From contig HF996772.1 in NCBI GenBank assembly GCA_000433335.1, forward strand, positions 915 to 17,492: a DNA stretch of 16,578 nt, given 5' to 3'. Origin of the DNA: Clostridium sp. CAG:1219 (lineage in GTDB: Bacteria > Bacillota > Clostridia > TANB77 > CAG-465). Below are positions 1 through 5,935 of this stretch, one piece after another. The notes beneath the pieces are model-generated. The model did not search any database. It was not told where the DNA came from and saw only the letters and a program-made list of their open reading frames with translations. The position numbers and the translations under genes are program-made. The number at the start of each line of letters is the position of its first letter. Position 1 is the stretch's first letter.

Positions 1-72
1 GAAGAAAAGTTAACTAAAGTCGTTTTTAACTGGGAAAGTACGAATTATCTAAACACTAGCCGAAACTATTAA
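1..72 (+). CDS. Possible C-terminal tail of an upstream ORF (partial)
   Basis: Frame 1 is open from the window edge to TAA at 70-72, followed directly by a second TAA. It would encode 23 residues beginning EEKLTKVVFNWES. A run this short can be open by chance, so the call is weak. Its layout E-K-L-x4-F-N-W-E is loosely like the E-K-L-x4-I-N-C-E of the rbgA remnant at 1529-1627, which may be coincidence. I do not recognise the product. Confidence 0.25.
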   Translation, partial: EEKLTKVVFNWESTNYLNTSRNY

Positions 73-99
73 TAAATCAACATTCTTTCAAAATTTTAT

Positions 100-110
100 C
101 TTTCGTAATT
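100..110 (+). repeat. 11-bp leader motif CTTTCGTAATT, copy 1
   Basis: The motif lies 10 bases before the ribosome binding site of the KilA-N gene. The identical 11-mer is at 1648-1658, just before the ribosome binding site of the HEXXH gene. The two leaders also share a similar AT-rich stretch after it. It may be a shared regulatory or translation-leader element; no function is shown by the sequence itself. Confidence 0.4.
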
Positions 111-131
111 TGATAAATTGGAGGTGAATAT

Positions 132-986
132 ATGTCAAATAAAATAATAGAAGTTCAAAATATTAAAGTAAATATTACAAACATAGATGATAATGATTAT
201 ATTTGTATTTCTGATTTTTGTAAATACAAAGAGGGAAAATCGAAAGCTGATGACATTATAAGAAACTGGTTAAGAAATAGAATTACTTTGGAATTTTTAG
301 GAACATGGGAGTCTATTTATAATCCAAATTTTAATTCCGTCGAATTCGACGGGTTTAGAAAAAGTGCAGGACTTCATACATTTACATTAAGTGTTACTGA
401 ATGGTGTGAAAAAACAAATGCAATTGGTATATATTCAAAACGAGGAAAGTATGGAGGAACTTATGCACATAAAGATATAGCTTTCGAATTCGCTTCTGCA
501 ATTAGTCCGGTATTTAAACTGTATTTAATAAAAGAATTTGAAAGGTTAAAAGAAATTGAAAATCAAAACAGGGAGTGGGATGTAAAAAGAATATTAACGA
601 AAAACAATTATTTAATACATACGGATGCAATTAAAAATTACATATTGCCAGATAATGATTTTTATAAAAATAGAGAATGGTTAAAATATGCTGAAGAAGC
701 AGATATTTTAAATGTAGTCATATTTAACACAACGGCTAAGAAATGGAGAGAACTTAATCCTGATTTGGCTAAAAATTCAAATGTAAGAGATTATGCTACA
801 ATAAATGAATTAACAGTATTATCAAATTTAGAATCACATAATGCTGAATTAATTAAAGAAGGAAAAAGCAAAGAAGAAAGATTTGAAATTCTAAGTAAGA
901 TTGCAAAATATCAATTAGATATACTTAATAATGCCGAAAAAATAAAATTATTGGGAGATAAAATTGGAGATGATAATAATGGATAA
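132..986 (+). CDS. KilA-N domain DNA-binding protein
   Basis: The 284-residue protein carries a KilA-N domain over about residues 5-140. Family hallmarks are visible: NPNFNSVEFDG, a TxxW-like stretch, TNAIGIYSKRGKYGGTYAHK, then DIAFEFASAISPVFKLYLIKEFERLK. KilA-N is a nucleic-acid-binding fold common in phage and bacterial accessory genes. The remaining half (about 144-284) is charged and mostly helical, with no motif I recognise. The start is decided by a strong GGAGGTGA four bases before ATG 132. The gene overlaps the following hydrolase by 8 bases, so the two are probably translated together. It sits outside the rbgA-anchored backbone, in the accessory part of the window. A role as transcription factor, phage-derived regulator or defence component cannot be separated from sequence alone. 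Confidence 0.85.
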   Translation: MSNKIIEVQNIKVNITNIDDNDYICISDFCKYKEGKSKADDIIRNWLRNRITLEFLGTWESIYNPNFNSVEFDGFRKSAGLHTFTLSVTEWCEKTNAIGIYSKRGKYGGTYAHKDIAFEFASAISPVFKLYLIKEFERLKEIENQNREWDVKRILTKNNYLIHTDAIKNYILPDNDFYKNREWLKYAEEADILNVVIFNTTAKKWRELNPDLAKNSNVRDYATINELTVLSNLESHNAELIKEGKSKEERFEILSKIAKYQLDILNNAEKIKLLGDKIGDDNNG

Positions 987-1518
987 TTATATAATAATAC
1001 ATGGTAGTTTTGGATCAAAAGACGGAAATTGGTTTCCATGGCTAAAAAATGAATTAGAAAAAGATAATAAAGATGTTGTTATACCACAGATGCCAGTTGG
1101 AGTAGGTAATCAAAATTTTGAAAATTGGTCTAAAGTATTAAATGAATTAAAAATAAATGAAAACACTATAATAATTGCACATAGTATAGCACCAATATTT
1201 GTATGTAAGTATTTGATAATAAATAAAATTAAAGTAAAAAAACTTATATTTGTTTGTGGATTTAATAATTATTTAGGGATAGACAAAGAATTTGATGCTG
1301 TTAATAAACCAATGTTTATAGATAATTTTGAAGATATAAAAGAATATTGTAATAATATTATTTGCTATTATTCAGATAATGATCCATATGTAAAATTTGA
1401 AGTAGAAAAATCATTTGCAGATTCTATTTCAAATGAACAATACGTAATTAAAAATGGTGGACATATAAATGCTGAAAGTGGATATACAAAATTTGAAGAA
1501 ATACTAAAAGTATTATAA
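979..1518 (+). CDS. RBBP9/YdeN-type alpha/beta serine hydrolase
   Basis: The 179-residue protein begins MDNYIIIHGSFGS, the first strand and oxyanion HG of the RBBP9/YdeN family, followed by NWFPWLKNELE and the PQMP segment typical of it. A complete Ser-Asp-His triad is visible: Ser69 in IIIAHSIAP, Asp135 in SDNDPYV and His162 in NGGHIN. The nucleophile elbow is A-H-S-I-A, where small glycines or alanines are usual. There is no signal peptide, so it is a predicted cytoplasmic esterase or peptidase of unknown substrate. An ATG at 964 would give five more residues, but GGAGA at 966-970 is well spaced for ATG 979, which overlaps the KilA-N gene by 8 bases. Length matches the family (about 180-190). 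Confidence 0.85.
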   Translation: MDNYIIIHGSFGSKDGNWFPWLKNELEKDNKDVVIPQMPVGVGNQNFENWSKVLNELKINENTIIIAHSIAPIFVCKYLIINKIKVKKLIFVCGFNNYLGIDKEFDAVNKPMFIDNFEDIKEYCNNIICYYSDNDPYVKFEVEKSFADSISNEQYVIKNGGHINAESGYTKFEEILKVL

Positions 1519-1528
1519 AGATAGGAAA

Positions 1529-1627
1529 GTGAGTAATATTGAAGATAAAAAAGAAAAGTTGCCAAGTACAAGTATCAACTGCGAAGAATGGGCAAATGCA
1601 AAACTTCATAAAAATGTTGAAAAATAA
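1529..1627 (+). pseudogene. Decapitated 5' end of rbgA at the left junction
   Basis: A 32-codon frame from GTG 1529 to TAA 1625-1627 reads SNIEDKKEKLPSTSIN and then diverges after 1581. Its first 53 bases resemble the start of rbgA at 3836-3885, with 19 bases identical at the end. Joining base 1581 to base 3886 in frame gives S-I-N-W-F-P, the conserved RbgA N-terminus. I infer that this is the displaced native start of rbgA, left behind by insertion of the 2.3-kb element, with about 15 codons of element-derived tail. The position equivalent to the ATG at 3845 is ATT here, so it may no longer be translated well. It could instead be a genuine small ORF. Confidence 0.5.
1563..1581 (+). repeat. 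Direct repeat, candidate left attachment site
   Basis: CAAGTACAAGTATCAACTG is identical to 3867-3885, 2,304 bases downstream. Just outside it, AGTTG (1557-1561) forms an inverted pair with CAACT (1576-1580), the kind of imperfect dyad that serine recombinases bind. The crossover dinucleotide cannot be assigned within the identical stretch. Confidence 0.6.
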
Positions 1628-1647
1628 ACGCTTTTTATAAGAAACAA

Positions 1648-1658
1648 CTTTCGTAATT
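1648..1658 (+). repeat. 11-bp leader motif CTTTCGTAATT, copy 2
   Basis: Identical to 100-110 and placed 9 bases before the TGAGGAGA ribosome binding site of the HEXXH gene. See the first copy for the comparison. Confidence 0.4.
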
Positions 1659-1676
1659 CAAGAAATGAGGAGAAAA

Positions 1677-2615
1677 ATGAGCGATTATACTGTTGAAGTA
1701 AATATAAAAGATTTAGAGGATGAAATCAAAAAAAATATAGACATAATCATACATAATTTACTTAAAAGATTTATTGAAGAAAATAAAATAGAAACTTTAT
1801 ATAAAATAATTTTTACAGATAATTGGGATGAAGAAATTACGGATTTTCAAAAAAATAATAATTTACCAGTTGAATATACAGACTCTCAATATGGTTCGGC
1901 ATCTGCTAAAACATTGCATATTAAAATAGGAGAAAATATTAAAAATGTAATTTTTTTTAGAAAAGAGACATTGTTATCTATAGTAAAACAAGAAGGATAT
2001 GGTATTTTACTTTTGTTTCACGAATTATCTCATGTATATTACTTTGAAACAATAGGAAATAGATTAGATGAATTAAAAAAATCTTATAAAAAGATAAATA
2101 ATTTATTTGAAAATACTAAAGACTTTGGATTAAATATGTGGGAAGAGTATTTTGTTTCTAGATATTTATGTAATTATTTATTTGGAAATACTGATTGCTT
2201 TGTTGAAACACTAGTAGAACAATATAAAAAAATAGAAGATGATATAAAAAAAGAAATTGAGAAATATCGCTATAATGCTAACATTAATGAATTATTTGCT
2301 TTGGCAAAAGAACAAACCACTCTTTTATCAACATATTCTGCATATTCTTGTGGGATGGTTAAAGCACTTAACGATGAAAAGAATGAATTATATAAAAAAA
2401 CATGTGACTATATATCTAATGAAACAAAATTATGGGAGATTTGGAACAAAATGTATATAATTTACGATGAAATATATGATGATTTTCCACGATTAGAAAA
2501 TGTTGATACTAAATTAAATGAATTAGTAAAACTTTATATTAGTATTTATAATATATTTGGTATTTATCCAGAACAATTAAAAGATGGACGATTATATGTA
2601 TCAGTACCATTTTAA
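1677..2615 (+). CDS. HEXXH putative zinc metallopeptidase, element cargo
   Basis: The 312-residue protein contains LLLFHELSHVYYFE, with the zinc-binding HELSH at residues 115-119. A W-E-E-Y segment at 155-158 can supply the third, acidic ligand (Glu156 or Glu157). This layout resembles gluzincin-type and ImmA/IrrE-like proteases, but I see no helix-turn-helix partner region and cannot name a family. The rest is acidic and helical, with a Lys/Glu-rich stretch around 205-230. No signal peptide or membrane segment is evident, so it is probably cytoplasmic. ATG 1677 is chosen over ATG 1665 because the earlier ATG lies inside the TGAGGAGA ribosome binding site. The recombinase begins 34 bases after its stop, so both are likely one transcript. 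Activity is inferred from the motif only. Confidence 0.6.
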   Translation: MSDYTVEVNIKDLEDEIKKNIDIIIHNLLKRFIEENKIETLYKIIFTDNWDEEITDFQKNNNLPVEYTDSQYGSASAKTLHIKIGENIKNVIFFRKETLLSIVKQEGYGILLLFHELSHVYYFETIGNRLDELKKSYKKINNLFENTKDFGLNMWEEYFVSRYLCNYLFGNTDCFVETLVEQYKKIEDDIKKEIEKYRYNANINELFALAKEQTTLLSTYSAYSCGMVKALNDEKNELYKKTCDYISNETKLWEIWNKMYIIYDEIYDDFPRLENVDTKLNELVKLYISIYNIFGIYPEQLKDGRLYVSVPF

Positions 2616-2649
2616 TTTAAATGTATTGGAGGTGGTTTTAATATTAAAA

Positions 2650-3834
2650 TTGAGAGTAGCTGCATATATTAGAATTTCAAAGAAAGAAAAAGAAGTAAAT
2701 AGCATATCAAATCAAAAAGATTTAATAGATTATTACATTAAAGATAAAGAAGATATGAAGATATATAATTATTATGTAGATAATGGCTATAGTGGGACAA
2801 GCTTTGATAGACCTGAGTTAAAAAGAATGTTAAAAGATATATCAAATAAAAAGGTTGACATAGTAATTGTTAAGGATTTATCAAGATTAGGTAGAAATTA
2901 TATTGAAGTAGGAGAATTACTTGATTCTATTTTACCATTATATGATGTAAAACTTATTTCAATTAATGATAATATAGATGGATTAAATGATGAAGAAGAT
3001 AGTTATTTATTAAAAGGCTTACTTAATATTTATAACGAGAGCTATCCAAGAGATATATCTAATAAAGTTAAAACAGCATTAACTACTAAAAAGATAAATG
3101 GCGAATTTGTAACTTATTATGCACCTTATGGATATAAAAAATCAAGATATGAAAAGAATAAAATAATTATTGATACAGAAGCGGCTAAAACTGTAAAGAT
3201 GATATTTGATAATACAGAAAAAGGTTTAAGCAAAAAAGAAATAGTAGATATTTTAAATAATAAAAAAATCAAAACTCCAATGGAACATATTAAAAACACT
3301 AATGAAGGCAAAAAGTGGAATCTCAGTATGATTACTGGAATTCTAAATAATAAAGTATATACTGGAGATTTAATTCAACAAAAGCGAAAACGAATTAGTT
3401 TCAAAAATCATAAATTTGTAAAAATAAAAGAAGACGAGTTAATAATCACAAAAAATAATCATATAGAGATAATAAGCAAAGAGCAATTTGAAAGAGTGCA
3501 AGATATAATTAAACATTCAGTAAAAGTAAATTCAAATAATGAATATGATATCTTTTCAGGATATTTGAAATGCACAGAATGTGATAGTAACTTGACTATT
3601 AGAAAGAGTAAAGAATATACATATTATGCATGTTCATCACATGTAAGAAAAAGAGGATGCAACAATAAACATACAGTAAGAAAAGATATTTTAGAAGAAA
3701 AGGTTATTACAGAAATAAATAATAGACAAGTTAAAAAAATAGATAAATTGAACAGAAAGTATATTTTTGATTTAATAAATATGATATATTTAAATCAAGA
3801 TGGATCAATAAAAATAGAGTTTAAAAGGAAATAA
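2650..3834 (+). CDS. Large-type serine recombinase (short form)
   Basis: The N-terminal resolvase domain starts RVAAYIRIS, with the catalytic Ser at residue 10 of the TTG-initiated form, and continues with DNGYSGTSFDRPEL, VKDLSRLGRNY and LISINDNIDG. The recombinase domain follows, from RDISNKVKTAL to APYGYK. A zinc ribbon uses Cys308, Cys311, Cys328 and Cys337. Such enzymes catalyse site-specific integration and excision through a 5' phosphoserine intermediate. At 394 residues it is shorter than typical large serine recombinases (roughly 450-700). The stretch after the zinc ribbon goes almost directly to the C-terminal strand, so the coiled-coil insertion appears to be missing. The start is uncertain: GGAGGTGG at 2628-2635 fits best with an ATA at 2641, while TTG 2650 is the nearest ordinary start. 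The stop overlaps the ribosome binding site of rbgA. Confidence 0.9.
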   Translation: MRVAAYIRISKKEKEVNSISNQKDLIDYYIKDKEDMKIYNYYVDNGYSGTSFDRPELKRMLKDISNKKVDIVIVKDLSRLGRNYIEVGELLDSILPLYDVKLISINDNIDGLNDEEDSYLLKGLLNIYNESYPRDISNKVKTALTTKKINGEFVTYYAPYGYKKSRYEKNKIIIDTEAAKTVKMIFDNTEKGLSKKEIVDILNNKKIKTPMEHIKNTNEGKKWNLSMITGILNNKVYTGDLIQQKRKRISFKNHKFVKIKEDELIITKNNHIEIISKEQFERVQDIIKHSVKVNSNNEYDIFSGYLKCTECDSNLTIRKSKEYTYYACSSHVRKRGCNNKHTVRKDILEEKVITEINNRQVKKIDKLNRKYIFDLINMIYLNQDGSIKIEFKRK

Positions 3835-3851
3835 GGTGAGTAAAATGAATA

Positions 3852-4733
3852 ATGAAAAAAGTTGTGCAAGTACAAGTATCAACTGGTTTCCACGGGCATA
3901 TGGTAAAAACTAAAAATGATTTAAAGTCTAAGATAAAATTAATTGATATTATAGTAGAAGTATTAGATGCAAGAATTCCACTTTCAAGTTCAAATAAAGA
4001 TATTGAAAACTTATTTGAAACAAAACCTAAAATAATTGTATTAAATAAGGTAGATCTAGCAGATGATGAAACTACAAAAAGATGGGAAAAAGAGTTTATA
4101 AATAGAGGAAATAAAGTTGTTATAATGTCAGCAAATGTATCATCAAATGTAAATCGATTAATAGAAAAAATTAATGAACTTGGTCAGGAGATTTATAGTG
4201 AAAAGATAGAAGGAAAATCTATAAAAATAAATCCAATATATAGGGTAGCAATAGTAGGTATACCTAATGTCGGAAAATCCACTTTAATAAATAAAATGGC
4301 AAAACGTGAGACAGCAAAGGTTGGAAATAAACCTGGAGTTACTACAGCAAATAAATGGATAAGAATAGCAAATAATATAGATTTACTAGATACTCCGGGG
4401 TTGTTATGGCCAAACTTAAATGAAAATGATTCAGGAGCAAAGCTAGCTTTAACTGGCAACATAAAGCAAGAAATATTAGATAGTGAAGAACTTGCCTGTC
4501 TTGGAATAGCTATGATGATATCAAATGAAAAATATAGAAAAATTTTGGCAGAAAAGTATAAGATAGAATCTATAAATTCTGAAGATGAGCCATACACTAT
4601 TTTAGAAGAAATAGGTAAAAAAAGAGGCTGTATAATGTCAGGTGGAAGGGTTGACACTGAACGCGCATCAAAACTATTTTTAGATGAATTTAAAAATGGC
4701 AAAATTGGTAAAATCAGTTTGGAGGAGTGTTAA
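3852..4733 (+). CDS. rbgA: Ribosome biogenesis GTPase RbgA (YlqF), 5' end altered
   Basis: This is a circularly permuted GTPase that acts late in 50S subunit assembly. The permuted motif order is visible: G4 NKVDLAD (65-71), a SAN-type G5 (about 94), P-loop GIPNVGKST (136-144), GVTT switch I and DTPG (from 180). A C-terminal RNA-binding region follows, with EEIGKKRGCIMSGGRVD. Length (293 residues) matches the family (about 280-290). The open frame starts at ATG 3852 and reads TGFHGHMVKT, but RbgA proteins have N-W-F-P-G-H-M. The frame from ATG 3845, which has the better-placed AAGGTGAG ribosome binding site, reads SINWFP and would join the body perfectly if one C (3893) were removed. So either the base is an error, or the gene now starts at 3852 with a substituted N-terminus. 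The stop is followed immediately by the next ATG. Confidence 0.9.
   Translation: MKKVVQVQVSTGFHGHMVKTKNDLKSKIKLIDIIVEVLDARIPLSSSNKDIENLFETKPKIIVLNKVDLADDETTKRWEKEFINRGNKVVIMSANVSSNVNRLIEKINELGQEIYSEKIEGKSIKINPIYRVAIVGIPNVGKSTLINKMAKRETAKVGNKPGVTTANKWIRIANNIDLLDTPGLLWPNLNENDSGAKLALTGNIKQEILDSEELACLGIAMMISNEKYRKILAEKYKIESINSEDEPYTILEEIGKKRGCIMSGGRVDTERASKLFLDEFKNGKIGKISLEEC
3867..3885 (+). repeat. Direct repeat, candidate right attachment site within rbgA start
   Basis: Second copy of CAAGTACAAGTATCAACTG (first at 1563-1581). AGTTG at 3860-3864 and CAACT at 3880-3884 form the same flanking dyad as in the left copy. The repeat encodes S-T-S-I-N in the frame starting at ATG 3845. Confidence 0.6.
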
Positions 4734-5078
4734 ATGGAACAAGAAAATAGCGAACTTAAGGAAACTTCTAGAAAAAATATAGAAGTAACAAGTACAAATG
4801 TTATTACATCAATAAATGGAATTGATGTAAATAAATTAAATGAAGAGGAAAAATTAAGAGAAGAAAATTCAAAAAAGAAAAAAGATAAAGCCGAAGAAGA
4901 AATGTTAAATTACAATATTCTGTTTATGCTTTTAGGTTTAGGCGTAGGCATGGTTTTTGGAAAATTTATAGTAAGTAATATTGCAATTGCAATGTGCTCT
5001 GGAACTCTAGTTGGTTTAGTCGTTGGTATTGTTTACACAGAATATCTTAGAAAAAAGGAAAATAAAAATGAAAGATGA
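4734..5078 (+). CDS. Small two-helix membrane protein of unknown function
   Basis: The 114-residue protein has a hydrophilic, Glu/Lys-rich N-terminal half (about 1-57, likely helical) and two hydrophobic segments at about 60-80 and 82-103. Both are glycine-rich (LLGLGVGMVFG and GTLVGLVVG), which suggests close helix packing. The tail is positively charged (RKKENKNER), consistent with both ends in the cytoplasm. Its ATG follows the rbgA stop directly, with GGAGGAG six bases before it inside the end of rbgA. The next gene starts 11 bases before its end, so translation of all three is probably coupled. I do not recognise a family. Confidence 0.8.
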   Translation: MEQENSELKETSRKNIEVTSTNVITSINGIDVNKLNEEEKLREENSKKKKDKAEEEMLNYNILFMLLGLGVGMVFGKFIVSNIAIAMCSGTLVGLVVGIVYTEYLRKKENKNER

Positions 5079-5847
5079 TTTTTATCTTACATGGATAGGC
5101 TTGATGAAAAATATTAACATTGATATTTTAATTAAGCTTATCTCAAATCTTTCGTATGACTTAAAAGTTCTTTATGAAATATCTAAGGAAGAGGAAAAAT
5201 TTAGAAAATATATTATTAAAAATAAGATATCAATATTTAAACAAACATACGACGAAATTATAGATGGCAATTTAAAAGAAAAATCAAAGAAGTTTTATCT
5301 TTTTATCAAAAAGCAAAATATAGAAGTTATAAGTACCTTCTCAAGTCAAAGTTATTTTGATTATTCGAGTTATAAAAATTTTATTCCAGTACTTTTTATT
5401 TTTGGAAACAAAAAGATATTTCATCTAAAAAAATACTTTATTTATTCAGAGAAAAATTCAAGTGAAATATTAGAAATAGAGGAAAAGCTAAAAGCACAGG
5501 CAAATAGAAAAGGTTACGCATTAGTTGAAACAAAGGATGGAAAAAATGTAGATATAGTTGTAACAACGCTAGATCAAACATTTAATATTACTAATGCAAA
5601 CAATAAAAAAAAGTTATATATATTTTCAAATATCGAAGCATGGCAAATTATTTCTTACATTTTTGATACTTTAGTTATTATAAACTCAAAATATAAATTA
5701 AGAATTGTAAACGTAGTTGAAAATTCATTAAATTTAAATAAAGAAATAAAAGTTATTCCAAATAGTATATTAGACAAAAATTCATATTTTTCTAATTATC
5801 TTATATATCAAGGTGCAGATATTTTATATAGAATAGATGAAATGTGA
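5068..5847 (+). CDS. Degenerate DprA-like protein
   Basis: The 259-residue protein follows the DprA/Smf layout without its key residues. The start (WIGLMKNINIDILIKLISNL) resembles the N-terminal helical region. IPVLFIFGNKKIF matches the DprA segment PxxLFxxGN. The usual A-I-V-G-S-R is replaced by FIYSEK, the GLARGID region is absent, and the usual SGSLITA is replaced at matching spacing by YKLRIVN. The end, IKVIPNSI to LIYQGADIL, aligns with the usual VFAVPG to LIxxGAxxV. DprA loads RecA onto incoming single strands; this version has probably lost that DNA-binding surface. Position a short distance downstream of rbgA agrees with a dprA location in Firmicutes. ATG 5068 is chosen over 5023 because AAAAGGA at 5053-5059 is well spaced. 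The homology is my reading by eye and should be treated as likely, not certain. Confidence 0.6.
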   Translation: MKDDFYLTWIGLMKNINIDILIKLISNLSYDLKVLYEISKEEEKFRKYIIKNKISIFKQTYDEIIDGNLKEKSKKFYLFIKKQNIEVISTFSSQSYFDYSSYKNFIPVLFIFGNKKIFHLKKYFIYSEKNSSEILEIEEKLKAQANRKGYALVETKDGKNVDIVVTTLDQTFNITNANNKKKLYIFSNIEAWQIISYIFDTLVIINSKYKLRIVNVVENSLNLNKEIKVIPNSILDKNSYFSNYLIYQGADILYRIDEM

Positions 5848-5874
5848 AAAAACTGTTAAATACTGCTGTTTTCC

Positions 5875-5903
5875 TTGCATTATACTTAAATTCGTTATAT
5901 AAT
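5875..5903 (+). promoter_or_regulatory. SigA-type promoter of fchA-folD
   Basis: TTGCAT (5875-5880), 17-base spacer, perfect TATAAT (5898-5903). Transcription should start near 5910, giving a leader of about 26 bases before ATG 5936, too short for a riboswitch. A 7-bp inverted repeat, CCTTGCA (5873-5879) and TGCAAGG (5919-5925), flanks the promoter. Confidence 0.75.
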
Positions 5904-5935
5904 ACGAGTGTAAATTTTTGCAAGGGGATGATATT

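Larger units (their letters stand above)
1563..3885 (+). mobile_element. Compact serine-recombinase element inserted in the rbgA 5' end
   Basis: Two genes, an HEXXH protein (1677-2615) and a serine recombinase (2650-3834), lie between copies of a 19-bp direct repeat. The repeat falls in the coding start of rbgA. The left copy is attached to an orphan rbgA-like start and the right copy to the body of rbgA. This is the arrangement expected of an integrase-bearing element using a 5' gene-end target while supplying a replacement start. One unit is about 2,304 bases. No transposase, conjugation or replication gene is visible, so it is either a minimal integrative unit, a remnant, or the right end of something larger that includes the genes at 132-1518. 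Mobility itself is inferred. Confidence 0.6.

Noticed and set aside
1615..1641. Possible promoter (TGTTGA with TATAAG) for the element genes
   Set aside because: The spacing of the plausible boxes is only 13-15 bases, too short for a credible SigA promoter.
2257..2460. 67-codon plus-strand frame inside the HEXXH gene
   Set aside because: It overlaps the gene in another frame, has no ribosome binding site and no family features.
132..3834. Prophage
   Set aside because: KilA-N proteins and serine recombinases occur in phages, but no structural, lysis, packaging or replication gene is present.
4193..4702. 169-codon minus-strand open frame
   Set aside because: It is antisense to the conserved GTPase domain of rbgA, reads as low-complexity Ser/Phe-rich peptide and has no ribosome binding site.
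5845..5847. Recoded TGA as in Mollicutes
   Set aside because: TGA ends the DprA-like gene here and tryptophan is encoded by TGG throughout.
5904..5935. Tetrahydrofolate riboswitch before fchA-folD
   Set aside because: The leader of about 26 bases cannot hold the aptamer.
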